A stretch of DNA of 64,000 nucleotides from Bradyrhizobium sp. Ec3.3. Its GTDB lineage: Bacteria; Pseudomonadota; Alphaproteobacteria; Rhizobiales; Xanthobacteraceae. Positions within the stretch are counted from its first letter, which is position 1. Every line of letters begins with the position of its first letter. The stretch covers positions 88,408 through 152,407 of the forward strand of contig NZ_KI421477.1 in NCBI RefSeq assembly GCF_000472925.1. Direction: 5' to 3'. Of this stretch, positions 51,858 to 61,341 are shown piece after piece. The translations under genes were made by a program, and so were the position numbers. The notes under the pieces are model-generated. The model did no database searches, was not told where the DNA came from, and was given only the letters and a program-made list of their open reading frames with translations.

Positions 51858-53257
51858 ATGAAACTACCACCATCAATGGGCCCGCTGGCAAGCGGGCGCG
51901 CAACGGCAGCCTCATTCTGACCGACCGCCTCTGCAAGAAGCGTGTCGCCAAACGGGTCAAGCTCTACGACCGCAAATGCCCCGGTCTCTACGGCAGCATC
52001 ATCCCGGCGGGCACGACGACGTTCAATTTCAAGTTCACCGACCCGGCCGACGGCAAGCAGCGCTCGACCGTGTTGGGCGTCTATAACCCCGAGACCTTCA
52101 CCGTCGAGCACGCCCGCAGTGCCGTCTATGCGCTCAAGGCCCGTCTCGGCAACGGCGAGAACATCGCCGAGGGCCTGCGGCAACAGAAGATCCTGAAGAC
52201 CAAGCGCGGCCGGGCCGTCGACGACATCATCGCCGAGCGGATCGAATGGATGAAAACGCCGGTCATTAAGCCGGACGGCGAGATGCGGCCCCGGCTGGAG
52301 AGTTGGGAGACGACCGCGAGCAATCTGCGGCGGTTTTTAAGCCCCCGGCTGGGAAAGAAACTCGCCACCGAGGTCACCAAGCACAATATCGCCACGCTCT
52401 CGAACGACATCGTCGCCGGAAAGTTCGGCGTCCCGTCAACCAGCAATGCGCGGCAGATGCGCAAAGCGGCGTCGGCGCTATTCAATTGGGCGGCGGAAGC
52501 AGGCCGCGACTACGTGACCGCCAGCCCCTGCGTCAACCTGCCGAAGCTTGACCCGGAGCATCCGCGCACGCGGGTATTGTCCGAGGAGGAGATCAGGATT
52601 TTCTGGCACGGCCTCGACCGCGAGGATTTGCCATGGGACCGCCGGACCCGGCTGGCGCTCAAGTTCGAGTTGGTCACCATGCTGCGCTCGAATGAACTGC
52701 TCGGCGCACACCGGAACGAGCTGTTCGATCTCAAGGGCGAGCATCCCCGCTTTGACGTGCCGCTGAAGCGAGTCAAGAAGCGCCGCGTGATCCAGCAGCC
52801 GCTATCAAATCTCGCGGTCGAGATCATCAAGGAGGCGCTGACCAGCGACAAGCAACAGTTTGTCTTTGCCAGCCCTCTCGGTGACCAGCGGATGAATCGC
52901 AAGGTGATGGCGGTAGCGCTTCGCGGCACCAAACACACCGATGGCAAGCGCAAGGGACAGACAAAAACCCCGGGTATCTGCGCGCTGCTCGGCCTGAAGC
53001 CGTTCACACCGCACGATCTACGCCGCACTAGCGCGACCTTGGCCGGTGACCTCGGCTTCGATGATGCGTGGATCGCGAAGTGTCTTGACCACGCCGCGAG
53101 CAATAAGGGCGAGCAGGTCGTGCCCAGCGTCACTGGAAAGGTCTACAATCATTCAAAGCGGATGAAGGAAAAGCGTGCGGTGCTCGACGGCATCGCAGCG
53201 GAGCTGCGGCGGATCATCGGGACTACGGCCGAGGGTAGGTTGAAGATGGCGGCGTGA
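51858..53257 (+). pseudogene. Phage-type tyrosine recombinase (integrase), frameshift next to start codon
   Basis: The catalytic part reads cleanly to 53257: Arg in 'TMLRSNELLGAH', 'TPHDLRRTSATLAG' (HxxR) and a Tyr in 'KVYNHSKRMKEKRAVLD', so it is a P4/phage-type integrase of about 465 aa. The reading frame is open back to 51845 but contains no ATG before the region. The only well-placed ATG (51858, AGGAG ten bases upstream) is one base out of frame: ATGAAACT would need one more A to read into the ORF (M-K-T-T-T-I-N-G). The gene is either inactivated by a one-base loss or the base is missing from the assembly. Confidence 0.75.
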
Positions 53258-53324
53258 AAGCCCCTCCCGCCGCCGCCGCGCGCAAGACGCCGGGCCAATG
53301 CATGCCGCTGCCGGAGCTTCCTGA

Positions 53325-53453
53325 TCAGCTCCCGCAGATCGGACCCCTGTGCCGGTTCAGCGCCCGCATGGTCCCGACGCGCACGAACATGGTCGGACCA
53401 CCGCCCTCGGCCACCAGCATCAGCGCCTCCATCGCTGCTTGCCATTGTTCACG
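53325..53453 (-). pseudogene. Remnant of a small hypothetical gene
   Basis: A 42-codon stretch, REQWQAAMEALMLVAEGG... ending in ALNRHRGPICGS, resembles the core of short hypothetical proteins common in rhizobial mobile DNA. A stop lies just upstream and no start is evident. Low confidence. The remainder of 53258-53529 holds nothing I recognise. Confidence 0.3.
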
Positions 53454-53529
53454 TCAAAAGCTTGGTCGCTCGCGCGTCGGGGGGCAGGAAAGGTTGGCGG
53501 CGGGTCTCGCACCGGGTATAGCGCCGCAA

Positions 53530-54888
53530 CTACGGTACCCAAATCGTTCCTGCAACGTCGGTCAGCTTTTGCGATCTCAAGTGTTCGCTTGGAAAGAAAA
53601 TGCGAGGGTTGGCGCCTAACTCCTGCTGGAGCAGCGCGACCAATCTGCCAAGAGCGATTTTGCCTCGACGGAGCTTGGAAGGATCAGAGCTGTAGTCGTT
53701 TTTTGCTTTGATAGCTATTGCACCATGATTTGGCGGCTCGCCGCCTGCCTGACGCTTTCGGAAAGCTTCTGTCGTGCGCTGATTTACAATCGCTTCGATC
53801 GACTTGTCAGTCGTTTCGTCAGTTGCTTGGTCAATCAGTCGCTGAATACGCTCGACTGACACACTAGGATTGTCTAGAGCGCCTAGCTCAAGCAGAACCT
53901 CAGTCGTGTTGATATCGGGCGAGTCGACCTTGGTTCCCTTGCTCAACCAGATAATTGATGCTCGGTCTTTCATAGAGTTTAGGACATGGCGAGAGTGGGT
54001 GCTGATGAGTGCTTGAAACCCGCGTTCTGATGCGAGCTGGAAGATAAGATCGCAGAGTACTCGCTGATTGTCTGGGTGGAGGTGCGAATCTGGCTCATCG
54101 AGAATCAGGACCCGTGGCTGGAACAGCGAGATGTAAGCAAGAATTTGGGCCGCCTGCAGAACCGAGGTGCCCGCTGCGTCGATGGGCAGCCGAGGTCCAC
54201 CGGGAAACTGAAAGTAGACAGTTATGTTTTCGTCAGTAGATTCATCAAAATCGACCTCGACTTGAATGCCCTCAAAGATCGATTGCATATCGTCGATAAA
54301 CCCGGCCCACTGAGTATCCGACGCCTTCAGCATGCGAAGCACGTTGCGGAGCGTGAGATTCGCGTCGCCCCTTGCCACAAAGCGGCGAACCAACCCAGGG
54401 GACATGTACTTTTCTTCTTTCGGTACTCCCGCGAGGCCAGGCGCATAAATGGTGAACGGTTGAGTCACTGACATAAGCTGTTCGCCGATGATCCTTCCCG
54501 TAATCGAGACCGCAATATTCCGATTGCGGCCGCGACGGAGGCCGACAATACAGCGCTGCCCATCGTTGCCTTGCAATTCGATCTCGATTTGCGTCTGCCT
54601 CGGCTCTTGCAAAGCGCCGCCTATCGCGAGCGAGTGGACGTCGGCCACAGGCGAGTAGAGCAATTGAGATGGGTTGAAAGAAAGCTGGAACGCGTCATTC
54701 TGCCAGGCAACGCCTTCACCCACTAGGCGGGCGGTTTGCGCGATCGAGACGGCGAAGTGGATTGCTTGGAGTATGCTACTCTTTCCGGAATTGTTAGCCC
54801 CAATGAGAAGCGTGACGTCATCAAGTGGAATTTCGATTTCGTCGATACGCTTAAACCGACGTATCACAACAGATGAGAGGCGGGGCAC
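53530..54888 (-). CDS. Stand-alone AAA (ABC-type) ATPase, OLD/AriA-like without nuclease domain
   Basis: 452 aa. Walker A GANNSGKS at about 31-38, an ABC-type linker region 'DAAGTSVLQAAQILAYI', Walker B 'VLILDEPDSHLHP' and switch His in 'ISTHSRHVL', so it is an SMC/RecF-like AAA_15/AAA_21 ATPase. No TOPRIM or nuclease domain is seen in the C-terminal 130 residues. Such ATPases occur in anti-phage systems (OLD, Gabija, PARIS, retron effectors), usually with a partner. No partner is visible next to it. Base composition is clearly lower in GC than flanking genes. Confidence 0.85.
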   Translation of the reverse strand: MPRLSSVVIRRFKRIDEIEIPLDDVTLLIGANNSGKSSILQAIHFAVSIAQTARLVGEGVAWQNDAFQLSFNPSQLLYSPVADVHSLAIGGALQEPRQTQIEIELQGNDGQRCIVGLRRGRNRNIAVSITGRIIGEQLMSVTQPFTIYAPGLAGVPKEEKYMSPGLVRRFVARGDANLTLRNVLRMLKASDTQWAGFIDDMQSIFEGIQVEVDFDESTDENITVYFQFPGGPRLPIDAAGTSVLQAAQILAYISLFQPRVLILDEPDSHLHPDNQRVLCDLIFQLASERGFQALISTHSRHVLNSMKDRASIIWLSKGTKVDSPDINTTEVLLELGALDNPSVSVERIQRLIDQATDETTDKSIEAIVNQRTTEAFRKRQAGGEPPNHGAIAIKAKNDYSSDPSKLRRGKIALGRLVALLQQELGANPRIFFPSEHLRSQKLTDVAGTIWVP

Positions 54889-55324
54889 GTGGTGGGAGTC
54901 CGGCTGGTTGGAGATAGGCGCGGATGTGACCTTAAACGTTTCGCCTGTATTGATGCAACCAGGGAGCGTTGCCGTCCAGGGCGACCCGCGATTGGCCTGT
55001 TAACCCGAATACCTATCGAATCGCCGTGCTTCACCCCGCGAATGTATCCGCGCCCGCTGGCATTGCTAGAATTCGGCTTGGTGCTCGGTTGGATATTCGC
55101 AGGCTTCAAACGTCGGCCGGGCATCTAAAGACACTTGGGGTGCATAACTCGGCGCGAGATCGCCCCCATCGCCATATCTGGCACTTGCATTTTTCACCTT
55201 TGCTGCCTCTGCTAGTATCGCAAATTCCGGAGGATCAACCGGTGAGCGATCTCGAACGGACATCGCGCCGCCTTCGCGGCCCGACCGCGCGCGGTTTCTC
55301 ACTATGGCTTTCCTTGGCTGGAAT
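54889..55324. other. Intergenic, no gene recognised
   Basis: About 435 bp upstream of the ATPase gene and downstream of the 354-aa recombinase. Short frames on both strands show no family features or good ribosome sites. It could hold the ATPase promoter or an element boundary. Confidence 0.4.
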
Positions 55325-56389
55325 CTAACACCGCGTCCGGCGTTTTCGCAGTTCGGCAATCAGCCGTGCCTGCGCCCGGCTAGCCTCGATGCCGCGAGCG
55401 CGGTTGTAATGTCGCGTCGTCGTGCGCAGGTCGTTATGCGCGAGCAGATCTTTGCTGACAGCGATTTGCGATGGCTTGGCGATCGCCCAGGTGGTCGCCG
55501 CAGCGTCACGCAGATCGTGCGGTGATAGACGAAGGCCAAGGTGCTCGGACGAAAGTCTGGCGAGGACACGACCGAACGTTTGATGGCTCAAAGCGCCTTC
55601 CGCTTGGCGGCTCAGCCACAGCGCGTCGCCCGCGCGTCCGCGCTGCAGCCATGGACGTATCACTTCAAGATACAGCTCGAGATATTCATTCAAAATCTCC
55701 GGGACCGCGAACTCGATCGGTGTTCTGGTTTTCGTTTCGGATCTTGGAATGATGATGAACCACTCATCCTGTTCTCGGACCAAATGGCGGCCGATCTCGA
55801 GCCCAAGACAATTCTTCGCGCGGAGTGGGATGAACGCGAGAAGCGCGATCATCAACCCGTTCCGATAACCAGCCGCAATGGATTCCGTCAACTTCCCACC
55901 TTCCAGAGGCTGGCTTTCGATCATCAATTCCAAGCCAAGCTTCAACACCGGAATGCTAGTGATCACCGGCGCAGAAACCGTCGACTTGGGAACCGCCGCA
56001 TGGAGACGCCCGGTGATATCTCTGAGCCAAGTCCAGTCGCGCTCGGGCATCATCATATGGGCTGCACCGTATAGTCTCGTAATGTGGTCCGCGAGACTGC
56101 GGGCGGCGTTCGTCCGCGCGAGGTACGATGTAAACGCTCGAATTCGCTCGGCGTTTAAGCGCTCTGCCGGCGCGAGGTGCAATGCGAGGGGCTCCTCGCG
56201 TGCCAAGAACCCCAGAAACCTCCTCCATGCATGCCACCTCGCATCCAGAGTAACCTTGGACAGGCGCGCTGCTCCTGCGTTGCTGAATGGATCACCGTCC
56301 GAAACAGCGTGCGACCAGAGCTTTTGGTCTGTCAGCGGCCAATCTCGCCACGGGAGTTCTTGGATGGCGACCCCACGAGATCTAGGCAT
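55325..56389 (-). CDS. Tyrosine recombinase (short partner, 354 aa)
   Basis: 354 aa. A SAM-like N-terminal domain is followed by the catalytic domain: Arg in 'AFIPLRAKNCLGLE', HxxR in 'SPHDLRDAAATTWA' and Tyr in 'LRTTTRHYNRARG'. It starts 8 bp inside the end of the 625-aa recombinase, so the pair is co-translated. Length is close to TnpA of the Tn554 family (361 aa), but gene order is reversed relative to Tn554. DNA GC is lower than in the flanking chromosome. Confidence 0.85.
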   Translation of the reverse strand: MPRSRGVAIQELPWRDWPLTDQKLWSHAVSDGDPFSNAGAARLSKVTLDARWHAWRRFLGFLAREEPLALHLAPAERLNAERIRAFTSYLARTNAARSLADHITRLYGAAHMMMPERDWTWLRDITGRLHAAVPKSTVSAPVITSIPVLKLGLELMIESQPLEGGKLTESIAAGYRNGLMIALLAFIPLRAKNCLGLEIGRHLVREQDEWFIIIPRSETKTRTPIEFAVPEILNEYLELYLEVIRPWLQRGRAGDALWLSRQAEGALSHQTFGRVLARLSSEHLGLRLSPHDLRDAAATTWAIAKPSQIAVSKDLLAHNDLRTTTRHYNRARGIEASRAQARLIAELRKRRTRC

Positions 56390-58259
56390 TTGCGTTGCCT
56401 CGCTTTGGCGCCCGGCGCCGTTGCGCGGCCTTCGGTTCGCGCAGTTGCATGATCAAATCGGCGTGCGCACGTCCAGCCGCCAATGTGTCTATGCCGGCGT
56501 AGAAGCGGGACGTGGTCTGAGGGTTTTTATGGCCGAGGAGTTGCCGGACCTGTTCGAGCGCGCCACGGTTCGCCTTCAAAGTGATCTTCGCTGCCAGATG
56601 CCGAAATTGGTGGGGCGTGCAAACCACGCCAAGATATTCGCGCGTGGCTTTTTTAATGCTGGCCGCGACTCGCGACTTCGCGCGAGGGGCACCGTTTGGT
56701 TGAATGAACAGACGGTCGGGTCGCGAGCCGGTGAACGTGGGGGCGATCTCGTTGCGAAACAGCAGCAGTCGGTCTGCAAGCGATTTAGGAATTTCGAAGT
56801 CCTGCGCTTGGAGGTTTTTGGTCTCGTTGCTCGAGAACGCCACGCACACCGATTTCCGTGGATGTTGCGGCCAATGGAAGTGCTTGCGGAAGTCCAACGA
56901 CCATAAGTTCTCAATTCTCACCGGCATGTGCAGTAGCAGATCGATCGCGAGCGCTGTCTGCAGATCGACGAATGCCCGCCGCGGCGATCTTGCCGAGTTG
57001 CGCTGCGCATTCCGCCAAAGTCGATCCGGCAGCTCGACAAGTTTTAAAAGCAAGCGCGGGTCATCAAACTTACGTAGGAGCGCGCTGTTCTTCTCGGTCA
57101 TTCCGATCTGTGCAGTAGCAACCTTGCTGAGGAGCGTTTTCAATGCCGCGATCTGATCAGGTGGGGCCTTCACCCATTCAGACGCGATCGTTATCAACGT
57201 GACCAGGGCATTCGATGCATAGAGGGAAAGCTTGCGTCCGTCGACCTGCCAACGATGCCGCACGAGGGCCGTGACTGTTGGGACCTCCACAAGCAGTGCT
57301 AGAGAAGTTAGCGTCGCAACATCGATGCCGGCGGCAATCGCGTCGGTCGCGGCCGACCGGATGTGATTGCGTCGCAATTCCCGTGTCAGCGGTGCCAGGG
57401 CACGTTTCCGGGAAGTTGCGTCAAGAGGATCTGTAACTGCGCACCACTCAAAGTACCGTCCGACGTCGGCCTGAAACTGGGGCGGCAATGCGTCCCAGCG
57501 AACCCACTTGGGTGTTTTTTTTGTTGGCGGCAATACAACGCGCTTCAGTTTCAGATCGGGTTGCAGGTCCGCCAAGCTATTCCAAATTGATACGAGAGAG
57601 CGATGCTGCCAACGAAAGTCACGAATAAGGGTGTAGCGATCGAGGTCGGCCACGAATTGTTCAATCGTGTGCCCATCCACGGCTTCCGGGAAAATCCGGC
57701 GCAGAGTTGCCCAGCGGACGAAGCGCGAAAGCCCGTTCCGCGCTTTCGGACGGGTGATGCGGCTGTAAAGATCGGTCCAGGCCGGATCAAGTGGCAGCTT
57801 CGAGGTTCTGAGTATTGGTCGAAGCCCCGAGGCTCCGATTGCCGTTAGAAGATCGCTGCGCAAATTGGCCCAGCGCTTGCGACTGACCTTGGCCGCGGCC
57901 GGTACGATGCGATCAAACGTCTCACGTATTTCGCCGAAGTCGAGCGTGATCGAGTTCGGGGCGCGGTCGGTGAGTTTGGCGTAGGTCGTGATGGCCGACC
58001 GCAAGTCCCGACGGCGGGTCGGCGATAGAGCCGGGTCGGCGGCCAGCCGCTCCAGCACATGACCGAAGGTGATTAGGTCGCCGCTTACTGGCTTCGTTGT
58101 CTGGCTCAAATTCACTTTCTCCGTTACGACACGCCGCGACAGGACGGTGACCTGAGCTGCCAGAACCCGAAATTCGGGAAGACTATGCGAGCAAATACCG
58201 AACATGTAGTTCGTTGGAGTTTTCCCGATTCTTTGTAAGCCTCTGACAGGAGGAGACAA
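56382..58259 (-). CDS. Tyrosine recombinase (long partner, 625 aa)
   Basis: 625 aa from TTG 58259; an ATG at 58205 (607 aa) is also possible. Long helical N-terminal region of about 400 residues, then a catalytic domain with Arg in 'LLHMPVRIENLWSLDF', HxxR in 'CTPHQFRHLAAKI' and Tyr in 'PQTTSRFYAGI'. Its length and association with a shorter recombinase recall TnpB of Tn554-like elements (630 aa). An excisionase-like gene lies 20 bp upstream. Confidence 0.83.
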   Translation of the reverse strand: MSPPVRGLQRIGKTPTNYMFGICSHSLPEFRVLAAQVTVLSRRVVTEKVNLSQTTKPVSGDLITFGHVLERLAADPALSPTRRRDLRSAITTYAKLTDRAPNSITLDFGEIRETFDRIVPAAAKVSRKRWANLRSDLLTAIGASGLRPILRTSKLPLDPAWTDLYSRITRPKARNGLSRFVRWATLRRIFPEAVDGHTIEQFVADLDRYTLIRDFRWQHRSLVSIWNSLADLQPDLKLKRVVLPPTKKTPKWVRWDALPPQFQADVGRYFEWCAVTDPLDATSRKRALAPLTRELRRNHIRSAATDAIAAGIDVATLTSLALLVEVPTVTALVRHRWQVDGRKLSLYASNALVTLITIASEWVKAPPDQIAALKTLLSKVATAQIGMTEKNSALLRKFDDPRLLLKLVELPDRLWRNAQRNSARSPRRAFVDLQTALAIDLLLHMPVRIENLWSLDFRKHFHWPQHPRKSVCVAFSSNETKNLQAQDFEIPKSLADRLLLFRNEIAPTFTGSRPDRLFIQPNGAPRAKSRVAASIKKATREYLGVVCTPHQFRHLAAKITLKANRGALEQVRQLLGHKNPQTTSRFYAGIDTLAAGRAHADLIMQLREPKAAQRRRAPKRGNANA

Positions 58260-58279
58260 AATAGGACGGCGGCGACCGG

Positions 58280-58513
58280 TTAAAACCCGCGTCTAGTCGC
58301 CAAGAATCGTTGCAGGTCGATCTCTCCGACGCGGACGAGCCGGCCGAACCGGTGGGCAACAAGCTCCCCTGTCTCGATCCACCGACTGACTGTGCGGGTC
58401 GATACGCCCAACTGCTCGGCTACGTCCTTGATGGACACGAAGCGTTGCGGCGGCATGGCCCCTGGGCCCTTGGAGCGTCGCCCGCCGAACCGTTTGCGGG
58501 ATTGCTTGCTCAT
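58280..58513 (-). CDS. Excisionase-like MerR-type HTH protein
   Basis: 77 aa from ATG 58513, chosen because AAGGGG is 6 nt upstream; the open frame extends to 58705 without family features. A basic N-terminus is followed by a helix-turn-helix of the excisionase/DNA-binding class ('FVSIKDVAEQLGVSTRTVSRWIETGELVAHRFGRLVRVGEID'). It is just upstream of the two recombinases and probably controls their direction or expression. A damaged copy lies at 58736-59043. Confidence 0.82.
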   Translation of the reverse strand: MSKQSRKRFGGRRSKGPGAMPPQRFVSIKDVAEQLGVSTRTVSRWIETGELVAHRFGRLVRVGEIDLQRFLATRRGF

Positions 58514-58735
58514 CGGTGACCCCTTACTCGCAGATAGCTCGTCGCGGATATTGATGCCGCGGACCGGGCCAATCTCTGCAACCGCAAAAGAGTCAGGCTG
58601 ATTTCGAATTCGGCCTCGAGGATTGTCGGAGCACGCCTCCGGGGCCACAACCCCAGGACTGCGCGCATCGTTCTTGGAACGTTTGTGATGGCGATGGGCC
58701 GGCATTTTGGTAACCTCACCCAGTAGGCGCGGATT

Positions 58736-59043
58736 TCATCTCCATCGCATGACGGCGCGTGGAGTAGCGACGCGACACTCCATGAGTGTCTGAGAGGACA
58801 AGACAAAATAAGACTGGAGCGATGAAAACCCGCGTCGGAATGCTCGTAAGTCATTCTCTCCGATGCAGACGCGCCCGCCGATTTTGTGAGCGACAAGCCC
58901 TAAGTGGATCCACCGACAGACTGTCCTGGTCGATACGTATAGTCGGTCGGCGACGTCCTTGATGGACATGAATCGTTGCGGCGGCCTGGCCCCTGGGCCC
59001 TTGGAGCGTCCCCGCCGGACCTGACGCTCGATTGCTTCCTCAT
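58736..59043 (-). pseudogene. Broken tandem copy of the excisionase-like gene
   Basis: DNA alignment to 58280-58513 is close. The copy has its ATG at 59043 (MRKQSS, versus MSKQSR). It has one base fewer near 59010 (GCGTCCCC versus GCGTCGCCC), which shifts the frame before the HTH. Its stop equivalent is changed from TAA to TCA at 58823-58825, so the HTH frame runs on to 58736. The HTH itself ('FMSIKDVADRLYVSTRTVCRWI') is still recognisable. Confidence 0.75.
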
Positions 59044-59153
59044 CAGCGCCTCCTTGCGATTTGTCGTCACAGATACCGCCGCTCCGACCTGAAACCATGC
59101 TATCATTATTGAGTTTGTTTTCAACCGCACAAAATATCGTGATAAAATAGGCT

Positions 59154-59684
59154 ATGAAGCGAGCAAAAACAAAGGTGGCCAAACGGCCGCGCGGGCGCCC
59201 CGCCAAGTACCGCGCGAAGCGCATCACCATCACCGTGCGCCTGCAAGAACCGATCTATCAGCAAGTGGCGGCTGCCGCCGACGCACACGGCCGCTCAATC
59301 AGCGAGGAATTCGAACAGCGCATCAATCGCTCGTTCGAGGACGAAGCGGCGTTCCCCGATCCAGAACTTCGTCAACTTGCTATTCGATTGATCACACGTT
59401 TCTCGGATGCGGGGCGTCTCTCGGAGATGAAGCGATCCGGCACTGCCCGGCCAGTGAACGAGTGGATCAAGGATCCCGACAGCTACGAAGGCGCAATGCT
59501 CGCGGTCATCGAGCATCTGCTGGTAACCAAGCCAGGGATGTCGGACTTCCAAGTCTGGGACACCGTCAGCTGGCTGCGGACTCTTTCGGTTGATACCACT
59601 GCGCGACAATTGAGAGACATTTTCATCAAGCAGGGCGATGACACGCCGACCAACACGAGCACAAAGGACAAGGAGCAAAAATGA
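59154..59684 (+). CDS. Ribbon-helix-helix (Arc-type) domain protein
   Basis: 176 aa. A very basic N-terminus (about 1-25) is followed by an Arc-like segment 'RITITVRLQEPIYQQVAAAADAHGRSISEEFEQRINRSF' (about 23-61), then an acidic helical tail. It may bind DNA as a regulator of the mobile element. It is divergent from the excisionase/recombinase run, starting 110 bp from the damaged copy. Confidence 0.65.
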   Translation: MKRAKTKVAKRPRGRPAKYRAKRITITVRLQEPIYQQVAAAADAHGRSISEEFEQRINRSFEDEAAFPDPELRQLAIRLITRFSDAGRLSEMKRSGTARPVNEWIKDPDSYEGAMLAVIEHLLVTKPGMSDFQVWDTVSWLRTLSVDTTARQLRDIFIKQGDDTPTNTSTKDKEQK

Positions 59685-59812
59685 TGGTGGGAAAGGTTGA
59701 GAAGCGCATTCCGCGATCCGGCTAATCACGTACCGCGCACCCTATGTCGACGCGACCGGCAAGCGGCGCTCCCATTTGTGGTTCGAGCTTAGGCGAAGCG
59801 ATGCGAGGTTTT

Positions 59813-59831
59813 GCACGGCGTCCTGCCGTGC
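59813..59831. repeat. Small perfect inverted repeat upstream of AlpA-like gene
   Basis: GCACGGC and GCCGTGC around a GTCCT loop, 57 bp before the start of the next gene. No T tract follows, so an operator is more likely than a terminator. Confidence 0.4.
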
Positions 59832-59887
59832 GATGTCCTCAGCAAAATAGAAGGCTTGGCTAGAACGAACTTGGAAGGAAGTTCGTG

Positions 59888-60169
59888 ATGATCGCAGCAA
59901 AACAAGCAGAAGCTCAGGCCGGCACCACGGATAGCTCCGGACCGCGACGCATGCTGAACGAAAAGCAGGTCCTACAGATTGTCCCGGTCAGCCGCACTAC
60001 GCTTTTCAGGTTGGAGAAGGCAGGCCGGTTTCCACGATCGACCTACATCAGCCCGAACCGCAGGGTATGGTTCGAGGACGAGATTATCGCTTGGCAAAAC
60101 GCCGTCGATGAGCTCGATCCGCACAGAAGACGGGGTAAGGGTCGCCGGGCTTCGCTTGGTGCGTCATAG
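59888..60169 (+). CDS. AlpA-family phage transcriptional regulator
   Basis: 93 aa; GTG at 59885 or ATG 59888, with GGAAGGAAG just upstream. The HTH region 'MLNEKQVLQIVPVSRTTLFRLEKAGRFPRSTYISPNRRVWFEDEIIAWQ' is the AlpA/excisionase pattern. Typical accessory gene near integrases, often regulating excision. Positive C-terminal tail. Confidence 0.85.
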   Translation: MIAAKQAEAQAGTTDSSGPRRMLNEKQVLQIVPVSRTTLFRLEKAGRFPRSTYISPNRRVWFEDEIIAWQNAVDELDPHRRRGKGRRASLGAS

Positions 60170-60283
60170 CGCGCGCACTGCTGCTCTTGAGGACAAAGCA
60201 GAAACGCGTTCTCTGCGAAGTGTTTCGCGCAGCGTCGAGAGTGTCGCAACTGCCCTACCTCTCAAAGCACTGAAGGAAGCCAC

Positions 60284-60808
60284 ATGAAGTATCACAGCAA
60301 GGAGTGGCACAAGTTCATGGAGGAACGCGCAGCCGCGGGCAAACTAATCGATCCTGCCACGGCGGAGTTGACCTGGGGTTGGGCACAGATGGCAGATCCA
60401 TATGGGGTGTTGGAGGATCTTCCCCACGAGTGGGACTGTGTGGGTCGCGCCTATTTCCTGCGCGGGCCCAACAGTGACATTTGGGTCCACACCAGCAGTT
60501 TGCCCAAGGAGGCACAAAGCGAGTTTACTTCCCCAAAGGTGATCCAGCTAAAGCACGTATCATCTGCGAGGGAAGAGACGTGGAGCCTTGCAAGTCGTTC
60601 GTTGCACCGTTTCACCTCGCTATTGACCAACAGGATCGCATCTGGGTTTCCAATTTCATTAGCGACTGGGTTACTCGATTCCCTGCCTCCGACCCAAGTA
60701 AGGCGGAGACGTTCAAGGTTGGTATCAGCCCCGGCGGGACGGCGGTTGACGGTCAGGGCAATCTTTGGGTTGCCAGCCACTTCGGCAGCCGCGAGCTTGC
60801 TTGGTTGA
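60284..60808 (+). pseudogene. 5' part of a small hypothetical gene joined to foreign sequence
   Basis: The first ~75 codons ('KEWHKFMEERAAAGKLIDPATAE', 'LPHEWDCVGRAYFLRGPNSDIWVH') look like the start of a family of about 95-aa hypothetical proteins common in Bradyrhizobium. From about 60520 the frame becomes antisense-like and a different gene (60481-61341) reads in another frame. The gene seems to have lost its 3' end in a recombination or deletion. Confidence 0.55.
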
Positions 60809-61341
60809 CCGTCGGTCGCGCGGCGTTGCTTGCGTTGCGAGGAGATAATCCCGATCCCCTACTGGTGCGCGAGATGGTCGCGGTGCGTCCCGGCCCCGAC
60901 GGTGGCGCCGTCGTAGTTCTGCGCCCCGATGGCACGTGGGCGCGGCCGCCGGTGTACGGTAACGGCATTGTCGTTCCATGGGCGATCGCCATTGACGGCA
61001 ACGACCGCGTCTGGGTCTCCAACTTCTCCAACCCGCCGGACTCTATTGCCGGACTCTGCGGCTACCGCATCGAGACCTGCCCGCCCGGCATGAAGATGGG
61101 CGATCCTATATCGCCGCCGGGCGGCTTTGTCGGCGGCGGGATGCACATGCACGTGGACATCGCCATCGATCCGGCGGGGGATGTATGGGTGGGTAACAAT
61201 TGGCAGATGTACCAGGCCGCGCTGGAACATGTTGACGAGGCGCAGACCACGCTCGGCGGTGGTCAGGGACTGGTGGCGTTCTACGGCATGGCCAAACCGG
61301 TGCGCACGCCGCTGATTGGACCGCCGCGGAAGTCCGAGTGA
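60481..61341 (+). pseudogene. 5'-truncated NHL-repeat protein
   Basis: 286 codons with several beta-propeller repeats of NHL type ('LAIDQQDRIWVSNF', 'TAVDGQGNLWVAS', 'WAIAIDGNDRVWVSNF', 'VDIAIDPAGDVWVGNN'). The frame opens with a TTG but no ribosome site and lacks a signal peptide or first blades, so the 5' end is missing and the join with the upstream fragment lies near 60515. Intact homologues would be secreted. Confidence 0.65.

Noticed and set aside
53530..54888. Calling the ATPase a complete PARIS or Gabija system
   Set aside because: No TOPRIM or helicase partner is found on either side, so only an orphan ATPase is supported.
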